Shown here piece after piece: positions 49,302 to 58,356 of a stretch of 64,000 nucleotides of DNA. The notes under the pieces were generated by a model. That model ran no database searches. It saw nothing but the letters and a program-made list of their open reading frames with translations, and had not been told where the DNA came from. Source of the stretch: Streptomyces sp. SN-593 (lineage in GTDB: Bacteria > Actinomycetota > Actinomycetes > Streptomycetales > Streptomycetaceae). How positions within the stretch are numbered: position 1 is the first letter of the stretch; each line of letters starts with the position of its first letter. The stretch spans positions 29,382-93,381 of the forward strand of contig NZ_AP018366.1 of the NCBI RefSeq assembly GCF_016756395.1, given 5' to 3'. The position numbers and the translations under genes are program-made.

Positions 49302-50306
49302 CTGCTATTGGAAACGCCTCCCCAAGCTAGAGTAGATCGCTCTGACCAGCGGAAACGCCGAGAGCCTCTAACTACGTAGGAGAACCCCGGCGGCGACGTG
49401 CCGCGCCGTCTCGCCGGCCCAAGGGCCGGAGTGCCGTCGCAAGCGACGGCGCGGGGGCCGCCCCGCACGCGGCCAGCGCCCAGGCGGCGCTGGACCCGCC
49501 GATCTGCCGCCTGCCCTCAAGTGCTCGGGCGCTTCGCGCCCTGCGCGCTTGACCCCTCGGGCCTGGCGGCCCTCACTGGGCAGTTGCCACTGGATGACGT
49601 GCCCGCTGCCACAGCGCAGCAGCAACAGCAGCCGGCGGGTACTCGTGCCCAGGTCGTACGGGCCTGCTGTGTTGTCGTGAAGGTCCGTGATCAGCGGACG
49701 GGGTGCGGTGCAGCGGTGTCTCGGATCGGTAGTGGTGCAGTTCCTGCCCGGTGGGGGAGGAGGGGTGTTCCTGCTTCGCACTCGCCTGCTGGTGGTCGGT
49801 CGGTCCCACGGTGATCTTCGCCTCTCACCAGGGCTACGCAGGTAGGCGCACCCGAGGGATCGCCTATCGGCCGGTGGTCGTGCGGTCGCTGAGTTGCGGA
49901 CAGAAGTACGTCGTTGTGTGTCGACGGGGCGTCTGTGAGCAGAGGCGAAGCTCGTGCTGGAGACGAGAGCGGCCGGCGCCCAATCCGCCGAGGCGGGTGG
50001 CAAGGGCGCCGGCCAACCGAATGCACCCACGTTCCCGGGAGAGAACCCAGTCACATGGACTACATGACCGAGTGTAGCCAGACGGGAGATACGACGGCCA
50101 CATCCTTGCCGTCCGTGATGAAAATGCAGTACCGTTTTCTTGTCGGTCTCCGGCCGGCGACTTCTTCCCTCCACCGAACCTCCCACAAGGCAGCCCAGCT
50201 CCGGCTGGGTGAGTACGAACCGCCCTCATCGCCGCCGGCCGTGCGCCGGGGGCGACTTCGCCCTGAACCGCGGCCCCATGACGGGCCGCACGCATCGGAG
50301 ACCGCG
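49302..50306. other. 1-kb non-coding stretch, hairpin-rich
   Basis: No supported gene on either strand; open frames have non-coding composition. Closely spaced hairpins lie at about 49412-49580: CCGGCCCAAGGGCCGG, GCCGTCGCAAGCGACGGC and AGCGCCCAGGCGGCGCT, then GGGCCTGGCGGCCC. GGAAACGCC occurs twice near 49312 and 49350. Cassette copy 3 lies at 50115-50146. It could be a second replication origin, a junction, or a decayed region. Confidence 0.5.
50115..50146 (+). promoter_or_regulatory. 32-bp promoter-like cassette, copy 3
   Basis: GTGATGAAAATGCAGTACCG then TTTTCTTGTCGG: the most diverged copy (TACCGT in place of TACAGT). It lies 160 bases before the ATG at 50307, the longest leader of the set. 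Confidence 0.55.
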
Positions 50307-51362
50307 ATGATTCGCGCTGGACGCCGTGAGTACGTCCGCACCATGGCCGACCTGGCCAAGGCCCGCGGCGTGAGCCTCGGCACTTTCCGGAACACCAAGC
50401 CGCACACCGTCGCCGGCCACCCGGCACCCATCAGCTCGACCGGCGCCCGGGTGCTCCTGTGGGACGGTGAGCAGGTCGACGCCTTCTACGACCCCGACGT
50501 CGAAGAGATCCCTGCGCTGCCGGCAAAAGACTCGGACGAGGACCTGCTGGACCGGCACGAGGCCGCGGCCGCACGAGGCCTCACGCCCAAGACCTGGGAC
50601 AGCTACAAGGCGGCACCGCGGCTCCAGGACGCGGTTGTCGTGGTAGGCGGCGTCGAGCACTGGCCCCGCGCCGTGGTGATGTCCTTCGTGCCGGTGGAGC
50701 AGCGAAAGAAAGCAGGTCGGCCGGCGGGCGTCGGCGACCTGGCGCCGCGTGACGAGCTGCCGGCCCGCGTCGATGAGTTTCTGGCCGACAACCCCGCCGT
50801 CAGTGCGGCCCAGGTAGCGCAGACGCTGGGAGTACACCTGCACACGGCGCAGCGAGCACTTGCCGATGCACGGGGCCGGCGCATCGCCGACCTCATCGAG
50901 TCCGAGCAGGAGCTGAGCGCGGAGGAGGCGGCACGCCGACTAGGCTTCCCCCCGGGGGTCATCCGCAGTGCGGCGGCCGCGGCCGGCACAGAGCTGCGCA
51001 TGCGCCAGGCCGTGCCCTACCTCGGGTCGGTGTGCGACGCCCTCTCCGCGGCGGGGATCACGTTGCAGGGCAGTCCGCCCAACCTGCAGGTCCTGGACGG
51101 CGGTGTGTGCGCCGCGTCGGTCGTCCTGGCCGCCGGCGGACCAGTGCCGGCGCTCGTGTGGGACGAGCGGTGGGGCTGGAGAACGGCACCCAGGAGACGG
51201 CACCCGGTGGACCGCGACCACTCCAGAGCGCCGGAAGGCGAAGGCATCCGGTACCTCGGAGGCGGGACCACCCCCGAGCCGGCCGAGCTGCTCACGCGAC
51301 TCCGCGACGGGCGCAAGGGCAGCAAGAAGTCGCCGGCAGCCGCACCGAAGGGGAACGGGTGA
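50307..51362 (+). CDS. DNA-binding protein with C-terminal DUF6292-like domain
   Basis: 351 residues from ATG 50307 behind CGGAGA. The N-terminus (REYVRTMADLAKARGVSLGT) and the middle (SAAQVAQTLGVHLHTAQRAL; SAEEAARRLGFPPGVIRSAA) hold three helix-turn-helix-like units. The end (VPYLGSVCDALSAAGITL - PALVWDERWGWRTA) matches DUF6292. Likely a plasmid regulator. Expression should depend on cassette copy 3. It overlaps the next gene by GTGA or nearly so. Confidence 0.65.
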   Translation: MIRAGRREYVRTMADLAKARGVSLGTFRNTKPHTVAGHPAPISSTGARVLLWDGEQVDAFYDPDVEEIPALPAKDSDEDLLDRHEAAAARGLTPKTWDSYKAAPRLQDAVVVVGGVEHWPRAVVMSFVPVEQRKKAGRPAGVGDLAPRDELPARVDEFLADNPAVSAAQVAQTLGVHLHTAQRALADARGRRIADLIESEQELSAEEAARRLGFPPGVIRSAAAAAGTELRMRQAVPYLGSVCDALSAAGITLQGSPPNLQVLDGGVCAASVVLAAGGPVPALVWDERWGWRTAPRRRHPVDRDHSRAPEGEGIRYLGGGTTPEPAELLTRLRDGRKGSKKSPAAAPKGNG

Positions 51363-51931
51363 AGCACACGGAAGGCGGTGTCGCCGGCGAACCGCTTGCG
51401 CGGTCGCAGGTGCTGACCACAGCAGACGGGGTGATGCGCCTGGAGGTGCAGTTCATCGCCCAGGCCGGGCAGTTCGGCCAGCGGCGGCCCGGCCGGCCGG
51501 TCCCGTTGGTGCCACCGGCCGAGGGACCGCCAGTTCCGCCGGCGAACGTGGACGAGGTCCTGGCGGCGGCTGTACGGATCGCCCGCACCTTCATCCCTGG
51601 GGGCACCTTCGACACAGCCACCTCCCGCGAGGTTCTCAGCGTCGTCCTCACTGCCGTACGGGAGAAAGAGCGGGCCGACTATGTTGCGCGGCTTGACGAG
51701 TTCGCCGCACGGCACCACGACCGTCTGGAGCGGCTCTTCCGCGAGTACGGACCCGGCAGCGGTTTCGAGGTGCACGGCAGATACGAGCTGGCGTCCCAGC
51801 CGGAAAGCATCGTGATCTGCGAGCGGCTCGATGCCGCGAAGTTTCTCCTGCAGGCCGCCTGGACCGATGAGCTGCCCGAGCAGTGGCTGAGGGACATCGC
51901 CGAGGCATGGGTCGTCCATCTGGCCTGGTGA
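51359..51931 (+). CDS. Hypothetical protein
   Basis: 190 residues from GTG 51359. Central motif NVDEVLAAAVRIARTFIPGG - SREVLSVVLTAVREKE, a helical segment, then an alpha/beta end (GFEVHGRYELASQPESIVIC). Not recognised. Coupled to the DUF6292-like regulator. Confidence 0.5.
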   Translation: MKHTEGGVAGEPLARSQVLTTADGVMRLEVQFIAQAGQFGQRRPGRPVPLVPPAEGPPVPPANVDEVLAAAVRIARTFIPGGTFDTATSREVLSVVLTAVREKERADYVARLDEFAARHHDRLERLFREYGPGSGFEVHGRYELASQPESIVICERLDAAKFLLQAAWTDELPEQWLRDIAEAWVVHLAW

Positions 51932-52021
51932 GTGAGGCCAACGTGCAGTACCGGTGAGGCGGGAGAAGGCAGTGCTTTCTCCCGCCTCACCGCAGGTGGA
52001 GGCGTTTCCCCACTCCCGGCG

Positions 52022-52053
52022 ATGATGTAAGTGCGGTACAATTCTCTTGTTGG
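52022..52053 (+). promoter_or_regulatory. 32-bp promoter-like cassette, copy 4
   Basis: ATGATGTAAGTGCGGTACAA followed by TTCTCTTGTTGG. The reading frame that is open in some copies is closed here at once (ATG ATG TAA), so the conserved element is not translated. It lies 60 bases before the GTG at 52114. Confidence 0.7.
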
Positions 52054-52072
52054 TCGACGGTGGCAGTCGGCC
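52052..52072 (+). ncRNA. Leader hairpin with GTGGCA loop (after cassette 4)
   Basis: GGTCGAC pairs with GTCGGCC (one T-G pair) around loop GGTGGCA. Cassettes 5, 6 and 7 are followed by different stems around the same GTGGCA. Confidence 0.55.
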
Positions 52073-52113
52073 ACGACCGAGAGCACTCGCACCCATCCAT
52101 CAGGGAGTCCCCT

Positions 52114-52488
52114 GTGCTGAAGCGCACCACGCAGCAGTCGACCACGGCGACAGTCGCCGACCTGCTGCGGGCCATGACCGGCCGGTTCGCCGTCACCATC
52201 ACCTACGCCAAGCCCGAAGAGACGTCGATCCGCACCATCGAGATCCACGACGTGCTGACCTCCAAGGACGGCCGGATCATCGTCCTGGCCGCCGACCGCG
52301 GCGGCGTACGCACCTTCCACCCCGAGAAGATCGACGCCTACACCCTCCTCCACCGGGTTCCCTTCACCATGGCGCCGCCTGCCGGGTACGACCGGCCCGT
52401 GCCGGTCCCGCGCAGCACCGCCCAGGTCGTCGCTCTGGAACTGGGCCGCGACGACTGGAGCGGCAAGCCCCTGGCGCGAGCTGCCTGA
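52114..52488 (+). CDS. WYL-like domain protein
   Basis: 124 residues from GTG 52114, behind CAGGGAGTCC. The segment RFAVTITYAKPEETSIRTIE - LTSKDGRIIVLAADRGGVRTF - KIDAYTLL reads like a WYL-type SH3-like domain, known as a nucleotide or nucleic-acid sensor in transcription factors. No helix-turn-helix is fused. It precedes a PP-loop gene under cassette 4. Confidence 0.5.
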   Translation: MLKRTTQQSTTATVADLLRAMTGRFAVTITYAKPEETSIRTIEIHDVLTSKDGRIIVLAADRGGVRTFHPEKIDAYTLLHRVPFTMAPPAGYDRPVPVPRSTAQVVALELGRDDWSGKPLARAA

Positions 52489-52495
52489 CCGCCCC

Positions 52496-52523
52496 GGCCC
52501 GCCCCCTCTCCCGGGGGCGGGCC
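52496..52523 (+). terminator. Hairpin between the WYL-like and PP-loop genes
   Basis: GGCCCGCCCCC pairs with GGGGGCGGGCC around TCTCCC. It may weaken read-through into the PP-loop gene 44 bases later or act as a terminator. Confidence 0.5.
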
Positions 52524-52566
52524 CCGCGCGTCCCTCACCAGCCCCGCCACCTCCGGGAGCGCCGCC

Positions 52567-54078
52567 ATGGCCACGAACAGCCCCTGTATCACCAGCACTT
52601 CGCCCCCTCCTCCCACGTTCCTGCGCAAGCAGCGCACGGTCCTGTCCTACGGGCTCGGGGCCGACAGCACCGACATCCTGCTGCGGTATCTCGCCGACCC
52701 CGCCGGCCACGGGCTGGAGCCCGACCTGTCCGACCTGGTGGTCGTGCACGCCGTCACCGGCGACGAATGGCCCACCACCTTGGACTACGTGAACCGCCTG
52801 GTCCTGCCCCGGCTCCGGGCCGCAAACGTCCGGCTGGTGCAGATCGCCCGCGGCGGTCCCCACGACGCCGACGGCGTCCTGATCCTCAGCGACTCCCGCG
52901 CCACCGAGCGCATCCTGTCAGCAGGTCCCTGGCGCCTGTCCGACGAACTCACCGCCGCCGGGACCATTCCCCAGCTAGCAAACGGACGCAGAACGTGCAG
53001 CATCCGGTTTAAAGGATGGTGTCTCGATAACTGGGCGGAATCCGAATTCGGAAACGAATCCTACCGGCGGGTGATCGGCTACCACTACGGCGAATTGGGA
53101 CGCGCCGAAAAGGACTCGGCGATCCAGCGGAAGGTGAACGCCGAGGCCGGCCGGACGATCTGCGAACCGCACTACCCGCTCATCCTCGCCTGCCTGGACC
53201 GCGCGGCGATCGAGGCCCACGTGCTGCAGCAGCTCGGCGAGCCCATCCAGAAGTCGTACTGCACCTTCTGTGTCTTCAGCGGCGTCTGCGCGTCCCGCGA
53301 CGTCCACGAGGAGCGGCTGCGCGGCCATCCGCACCTGGCCGCCGACGTCCTGCGCATGGAGCACGTCAGCATGGCACTCAACGAGAACATGGCGATGTAC
53401 GGCGGCGACTCCCTGTACCGCCGCCTCTCCGAGGACGGCCGCAACACGGAGATCATGACCGCGTTCGAGCAGTCCCTGGACCAGGCCCGCTACGCCGTCT
53501 ACGAGGTACGCCGCATCATCCCCGTCGGCCGGACCAAAGACTGCAAGACCTGGCACGGCCCCAAGTGCACCACTCCCCGCTGGTGGTGCCGCCAGGAACG
53601 CACCACACGCTGCCGGCGCCACCACGGCGTCATCAACGCAGCCGGCGCGGAGGTCACGCCGACGTACTGCGACGGCCCGGACGGCTGCCGCGGCCCGGTC
53701 AAGAAGGGCCAGGCCTGGCGTTCCCTGCGCACGTTGTGGGAGGGCGACCGCGCCACCGCCCAACTCCTGGTCCGCCGCTACGCCCAACGGCACGGCGCGC
53801 ACCTGGAACGCGGCGAGCTGTCCGGCATCGAACGCGCCCACTACGTGAAGCCCGGCGACAGCTACCCGTCGACCGCGGGCTACCTGGTCGCCGCACCTGC
53901 GGGCGCCGTCGACAAGCAGCGGCCGAGATTCGAGACCAAGTGGAGCGAACTCACCGGCCGCAAGGGAACCTCCCTGCGCCCACTGCGCCCGCTTCCCCAA
54001 CCGGTCCGCCGCAGGAACCCGGGACGGCCGCCCGTACGCCGCGCACGGACCATCGCCGGCGTCACGCTGATCGCCTGA
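52567..54078 (+). CDS. PAPS-reductase/DndC-like PP-loop protein (first)
   Basis: 503 residues from ATG 52567 behind CCGGGAGCG. The PP-loop is VLSYGLGADST (25-35; GADS replaces the usual GKDS), followed by DLVVVHAVTGDEW and NGRRTCSIRFKGWCLDNW. Further cysteines (YCTFCVFSGVC) could hold a metal or iron-sulfur cluster. The C-terminal third is very basic, fit for binding nucleic acid. The family activates substrates with ATP; DndC and relatives modify DNA or tRNA. A second PP-loop gene lies 1.5 kb downstream. Confidence 0.7.
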   Translation: MATNSPCITSTSPPPPTFLRKQRTVLSYGLGADSTDILLRYLADPAGHGLEPDLSDLVVVHAVTGDEWPTTLDYVNRLVLPRLRAANVRLVQIARGGPHDADGVLILSDSRATERILSAGPWRLSDELTAAGTIPQLANGRRTCSIRFKGWCLDNWAESEFGNESYRRVIGYHYGELGRAEKDSAIQRKVNAEAGRTICEPHYPLILACLDRAAIEAHVLQQLGEPIQKSYCTFCVFSGVCASRDVHEERLRGHPHLAADVLRMEHVSMALNENMAMYGGDSLYRRLSEDGRNTEIMTAFEQSLDQARYAVYEVRRIIPVGRTKDCKTWHGPKCTTPRWWCRQERTTRCRRHHGVINAAGAEVTPTYCDGPDGCRGPVKKGQAWRSLRTLWEGDRATAQLLVRRYAQRHGAHLERGELSGIERAHYVKPGDSYPSTAGYLVAAPAGAVDKQRPRFETKWSELTGRKGTSLRPLRPLPQPVRRRNPGRPPVRRARTIAGVTLIA

Positions 54079-54084
54079 ACACCC

Positions 54085-54981
54085 TCACCGGACGCGGGTG
54101 ACGGTGACGACCTGGTGCCTCGTGGTGCCGGCCAGCGACTCCACGGTGATCCCGCGCGCCGTGGTGTACAGGACGCCGTCGGGCGTCCGGGCCGGCACCC
54201 CGGCCGGAGCTTCCCGCAGCCGGGCCGCGGCTTGGGAGGCCAGCACGGGGGAGAGGCGCTGGGTGAGCGCCAACCGACCGCCCGGGGGAAGCTCCACGAC
54301 CAGGGCCTGCGGCCGCCGGGGCGTCCCGGTGTAGCCGACCACTTGAAGATCGCGGGGCTCCGAGTGCCGCATTTTCTGCCAGATGCGGTGATCACCCCGG
54401 TAGGCACTAGATGCCCGCTTGATCACCAGCCCTTCGACGGAGATCGCCCGCAGACTCTCGTACCAGTGGAGCGCCACGTCGGGGTCGTCGGTGGCCGGCA
54501 CCGGCCTGATCGGGTGCCCCAGCGGCTCCACCAGCTCCAGCATCATCCGGCGCCGCTCCGAGTACGGGCGCGATCGGACGTCGCCGTACCGGGGATGGGC
54601 CAGCACATCAAACACCGCGTACTGGGCGGGCAACCGGCGGGACAGGGCGAGCGCCCGGGACGGGGAGGACGCCCTGCGTGCCTGCGCGGCCGCGAAGTCC
54701 AGCGCTCCGTCGCGCCAGACCACCGCCTCGCCGTCCAGAACCGTGCCGGGGTCGAGCGCAGCACCCGCGGCCGCCAGGTCTGGCCAGGACGGCGTGATGA
54801 TCCGACCGGACCGCGCTTGGCAGTCGACTGCCTCCTCACCTCGGAACATGATCATCCGCAGGCCGTCGTACTTCGGCTCGTACCACAGGCCCGGCCCCCG
54901 CGGCAGCACGGAGACCGGCTGGGCGAGCGCGACACCGACGGGGATCTCCACCCCTCCAGCGTGCGCCGGAAAAATGGACAT
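54085..54981 (-). CDS. ATP-dependent DNA ligase (small, LigD-ligase-like)
   Basis: 298 residues from ATG 54981; GTG 54951 behind GGAGGG is an alternative. Motif I is YEPKYDGLR (Lys37), then FRGEE, motif III LDGEAVVW (Glu85), motif IV VEGLVIKR (Glu183) and motif V WQKMR (Lys203). The C-terminal OB domain is complete. All key residues of the family are present. It joins nicks in DNA and may serve plasmid replication or repair. The only minus-strand gene in this stretch. Confidence 0.88.
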   Translation of the reverse strand: MSIFPAHAGGVEIPVGVALAQPVSVLPRGPGLWYEPKYDGLRMIMFRGEEAVDCQARSGRIITPSWPDLAAAGAALDPGTVLDGEAVVWRDGALDFAAAQARRASSPSRALALSRRLPAQYAVFDVLAHPRYGDVRSRPYSERRRMMLELVEPLGHPIRPVPATDDPDVALHWYESLRAISVEGLVIKRASSAYRGDHRIWQKMRHSEPRDLQVVGYTGTPRRPQALVVELPPGGRLALTQRLSPVLASQAAARLREAPAGVPARTPDGVLYTTARGITVESLAGTTRHQVVTVTRVR

Positions 54982-55118
54982 CGCGCGCGGTTACCAACCC
55001 GGCGAGCCACCGCGCTACGGTGGAGGCCAGCCCCAAATCGGCGCACTACACGGGTTTGCTGTCCAGGACCCTCATTCGGACTCCAGGGGTCGAGATCATT
55101 CGTCCGATTGGGAGTCCC

Positions 55119-55424
55119 ATGGCAACCGACCTGTCCGACCTGTCCGAGCCGACCACCCCGCCGCCGCCCAGGTGGTCCCGCATCCTCGCGACGGCTGCGT
55201 CCACTGTGACCCTCCTGGCCGGGCTGCTCACCGGTTCGCTGACCGTCCTGCACGACATCGGGCTCCCGCCCGTGGACCACCGGCCTGCTGAGCCGACCGT
55301 AACCGTCGTGATCGTCTGTCCCGGGCGTCCGGCTCTCCAGTGGCCGGCGAACGGAGGACGGAGTGGACCCCCGGACGCCCTTTCCCGACCGGCGGCCGCC
55401 GGTGAACGAGGACGGGTCGACTGA
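55119..55424 (+). CDS. Small membrane protein
   Basis: 101 residues from ATG 55119, behind TTGGGAGTCC; an upstream start at 55020 lacks a ribosome site. Residues 15-45 form a membrane helix (ILATAASTVTLLAGLLTGSL) and the end is Pro/Arg/Gly-rich without pattern, so the coding end is uncertain. Not recognised. Confidence 0.4.
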   Translation: MATDLSDLSEPTTPPPPRWSRILATAASTVTLLAGLLTGSLTVLHDIGLPPVDHRPAEPTVTVVIVCPGRPALQWPANGGRSGPPDALSRPAAAGERGRVD

Positions 55425-55478
55425 GCGACCGCGCCGGCCGGTTCCTCGGGGCGGAAGGGGCGCGTCACCCTTCTATGC

Positions 55479-55510
55479 GTGATGGAAATGCGGTACAGTT
55501 TTCTTGTTGG
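55479..55510 (+). promoter_or_regulatory. 32-bp promoter-like cassette, copy 5
   Basis: GTGATGGAAATGCGGTACAG followed by TTTTCTTGTTGG, 60 bases before the ATG of the second PP-loop gene (55571). Confidence 0.7.
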
Positions 55511-55527
55511 TGATCGTGGCAGTCACC
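55509..55527 (+). ncRNA. Leader hairpin with GTGGCA loop (after cassette 5)
   Basis: GGTGA pairs with TCACC around TCGTGGCAG. The stem differs from the hairpins after cassettes 4, 6 and 7 but still pairs, and the loop keeps GTGGCAG. Confidence 0.55.
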
Positions 55528-55570
55528 GGCACCGAACGCACCCATTCCTCCCTCCCGTCCCGAGGACTTC

Positions 55571-56887
55571 ATGGACATCCGCATGCGTATGCGGCTGCTG
55601 GACTCTGTCCGGCGAGCCGACCAGGCCCAGGCGGCGCACACCGCTGCGGGCCGCGCCCTGACCAGGGCCACCGAAGCCGCCGTCAAGGCACTGGCCGACA
55701 TCACCAGCCGCGAACAACTGCTCGCCCAGGCCGGCACCGACACCGAACGTGCCGAACGCTCCGACGCCCTGGACGCGGCACGAACCGCCTACATCGACGC
55801 CAGCCGCCGCAAGCTGGCGGCCCGGCGGAAGTCCCGCCGCACCTTCCTCGCCGCCCGCGCCGCGAACCGCGCGCTGGGCGAGCACTACCGCCGCTACGCC
55901 CGCGGGCGCGGCACCGCAGGCCTGCGCCGTGGAGGCGTGGCAGCCGGCCTGCTCGATGAACTGGCCGCGCTGCCGCTGGAACTGCTGCAGGCCGCACACG
56001 TGATCCTGGTGCAGTCCTCCGCGGGCAAGGACAGCGTGGTGATGCTGGACCGGATCGTCACCTGGGCCCGGCAGGCCGGCGTCCTGGACCGCGTGGTCGT
56101 CGTTCACTGCGACCTCGGTGACGAATCCGAGTGGCCGGGCGTGCGCGGCCTGGCGCAGCGCCAGGCCGAGCGGTACGGGCTGCGGTTCCTCATCGCCCGC
56201 GCAGAGGACCTGGACGCCGAGCCCAACGACGCCGGTGAGCGTCCGGCACTCGGACTCCTTGGCCTGGTCAAGAAGCGCGGCATGTGGCCGGATGCCCTGC
56301 GGAGGCTCTGCACCGCCACGCTAAAGCGATCCGTGGCGAACCGGCTCCTCACGAAGATCCTGGACGAGCTGGGCCTGGACGAGCAGGCCGTCGTCATCAA
56401 CTGCATGGGCATCCGTGCCGCCGAGTCCCCGGCCCGAGCCAAGAAGTCGCCGCTCAGTATCGACCTCCGCACCAGCAGCTCCAACCGCCTCGTCTTCGTG
56501 TGGCACCCGATCTTCGACCTCACTGAAACCGAGGTCTGGCAGCGCATCGCCGAGCACGCGCTGGAGTACCACCCGACCTACGACGCACTCATCCCGCGCC
56601 TGTCCTGCGTGTTCTGCGTGCTCGCAGGGTTCGACGTGCTCGTGCGCGCCGTGCGGCTGTGCTGCGCGCTGGGACTGGACCTGCCCGCCCGGTACGAGGA
56701 CCTGGAGGCCGGGATCGGCCACCAGTTCAAGGCCCAGTTCACCATCGCCGACGTCATCGCCGAAGCCCGCCGCCTGGAGACCGAGGAAGGCCCGCTGGCC
56801 TGGAAGCGCGGCGACGCGATCGCCCATCACCTCGGCGCGGCCGCGGCCGCCGACTACCTGCGCCGCCTGACGGGAGCGGCCCGATGA
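55571..56887 (+). CDS. PAPS-reductase/DndC-like PP-loop protein (second)
   Basis: 438 residues from ATG 55571. A coiled-coil N-terminus (1-125) precedes the PP-loop QSSAGKDS (148-155), VVVVHCDLGDE, RRLCTATLKRS (Cys247), GIRAAESPARA (280-290), HPIFDLTETEVW and RLSCVFCVLAG (Cys346, Cys349). The G-R-x2-ES-x2-R and P-x-W/F-x-xTE-x-VW elements are typical of the PAPS reductase family. It overlaps the Mom-like gene by ATGA. The pair suggests a pathway that chemically changes DNA, but no product can be named. Confidence 0.78.
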   Translation: MDIRMRMRLLDSVRRADQAQAAHTAAGRALTRATEAAVKALADITSREQLLAQAGTDTERAERSDALDAARTAYIDASRRKLAARRKSRRTFLAARAANRALGEHYRRYARGRGTAGLRRGGVAAGLLDELAALPLELLQAAHVILVQSSAGKDSVVMLDRIVTWARQAGVLDRVVVVHCDLGDESEWPGVRGLAQRQAERYGLRFLIARAEDLDAEPNDAGERPALGLLGLVKKRGMWPDALRRLCTATLKRSVANRLLTKILDELGLDEQAVVINCMGIRAAESPARAKKSPLSIDLRTSSSNRLVFVWHPIFDLTETEVWQRIAEHALEYHPTYDALIPRLSCVFCVLAGFDVLVRAVRLCCALGLDLPARYEDLEAGIGHQFKAQFTIADVIAEARRLETEEGPLAWKRGDAIAHHLGAAAAADYLRRLTGAAR

Positions 56888-57814
56888 CCGCTCAGGCGAC
56901 CGCCCCGGAACGGGAGTCCTTGCCGTTCACGGACCTGGGGGAAATTCCGACGGCATCCGACTGGTGTCAGCGCTGGAACGGCCGCCGGCACTCCTGGCGG
57001 CATGTCCGCGAGGGCGGGTTCGACCACCGCCACTACGTGGTCGAACCCTTGGAGGAGAAGGTGGCCAAGGCCTTCGTGCTCCGGCACCACTACTCCAACC
57101 GGTACCCGTCGGCGCTCAAGCGGCTTGGTTTGTACAAGGTCAGCGGCGGCGAGCGACGACTGGTCGGCGCCGCGGTGTTCGGGGCCCCGGTCAGCGATGC
57201 CGTGCTGAAGCTCCCGTTCCCGAATCTCCGGCCGTACGTGGAATCTGTCGAGTGCTCGCGATTCGTCCTACTGGACGAGTGCCCGGCCAACTCCGAGTCG
57301 TGGTTTCTCGCTCGCTGCTTCGAGGACCTGCTCGTCGCTGGTGTGCGCGGTGTCGTGTCGTTCGCCGACCCGGTCCCCAGGCGCAACGAGGACGGTCACC
57401 TGATCGCGGTCGGCCACGTCGGCACGATTTACCAGGCCAGTAACGCCGCCTACACCGGTCGCGCGACAGCCCGCACGGTGAAGCTGCTGCCCGACGGCAC
57501 AGTGCTCAATAGTGGCGCAGAAGGTGCGCCGCCAGGAGCCGGGCCACCAGTACGTCGAAACCATGCTCATCTCGATGGGGGCTTCTGCGCCGCGCGCCGG
57601 CACCAAGCCGGCCGTCTGGCTGCGCGAGGCCCTGGTGCAGGTCGGCGCCCGGAACATCCGGCACCGCGGCCCGCACCGCTACGTTTTCCGGCTGGGCAAG
57701 AACCGGCGCGAGCGGGAGTCCATCGAACTCGGGCTGCCCGACCGCAGGCCCTACCCGAAACGCCCCGACCCCGTGACGGAGACGACCGGCGCGCAGTCGG
57801 CGGCCACGCTGTGA
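56884..57814 (+). CDS. Mom-like DNA modification protein, interrupted by a frameshift
   Basis: The start ATG 56884 opens a frame with the Mom-type core: VAKAFVLRHHYSNRYPSALK (60-79), GAAVFGAPVS, SVECSRFVLLDECP, GVRGVVSFADP and GHVGTIYQASNAAYTGRA. After about residue 208 (57508) this frame loses protein-like composition. The natural C-terminus continues one base over, from 57512: VRRQEPGHQYVETMLISMGA, PAVWLREALVQVGARNIRHR, GPHRYVFRLG. Phage Mu Mom is a GNAT-like enzyme that modifies adenine in DNA. The break may be an error, a mutation or programmed +1 shifting. The first frame stays open into the next gene. Confidence 0.65.
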
Positions 57815-58137
57815 CCGGGCTGAGCGAAGCGCGGCGACGGGCGCTGCTCGCCGCCGCGGCGGACCCGGACGGGCTGCTGCCGAAGGGGGTCAACCAGCGA
57901 ACGGCGATCGCCCTGGAGGGGCTCGGCTACATCGAGCGATGGCCACTCCTTCTTGGGGGGCCAGTTGACGATGCCCGCTCGATGGGCGTCACCGGCGCCG
58001 CCGCGGTGATCCTGGCCGGCCGGGCCTACACCGACCTGGCGCGCACCGTGTGGCCGACCGCCGAAACCCCTCTCGCCGGCGTAGGCGGCATGGGCAAGCA
58101 GAAACAACTGCTCGCCCGCATCGCCGCCGCAGTCTGA
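57811..58137 (+). CDS. Small hypothetical protein
   Basis: 108 residues from GTG 57811, inside a GTGA overlap with the Mom C-terminal frame. Helical start (SEARRRALLAAAADPDGLLP - QRTAIALEGLGYIERW) resembling a small winged helix, then GVTGAAAVILAGRAYTDLAR. Coupling suggests it belongs to the modification cluster. Not recognised. Confidence 0.5.
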   Translation: MTGLSEARRRALLAAAADPDGLLPKGVNQRTAIALEGLGYIERWPLLLGGPVDDARSMGVTGAAAVILAGRAYTDLARTVWPTAETPLAGVGGMGKQKQLLARIAAAV

Positions 58138-58172
58138 AATGCCCAACTCCGCAGCACCGCTCCGCTAGAATC

Positions 58173-58201
58173 GGGCCCGCAGTCGTAAGGACTGTGGGCC
58201 C
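58173..58201 (+). promoter_or_regulatory. Hairpin in the leader of the 58357 operon
   Basis: GGGCCCGCAGTC pairs with GACTGTGGGCCC (one G-T pair) around GTAAG. TAGAAT at 58166-58171, just before it, could be a -10 box, in which case the hairpin opens the transcript of the next genes. Confidence 0.4.
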
Positions 58202-58356
58202 GGCTCAAGGCCCGGTGTGTTCGGCCCAGACCGGACGCGCATCACCGAAGGTGCTCCGCACCGAGCCGCCCACCACATCGCATCACCCTTGCTGGCCTCG
58301 CTCTTGGCGGCCGGTGAGTCTGGGATCACCGCGAGCCGCGGAAACGAGAGCTTGAG

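Noticed and set aside
49751..50077. Plus-strand open frame in the hairpin-rich gap
   Set aside because: No ribosome site, irregular composition and no domain pattern; treated as non-coding.
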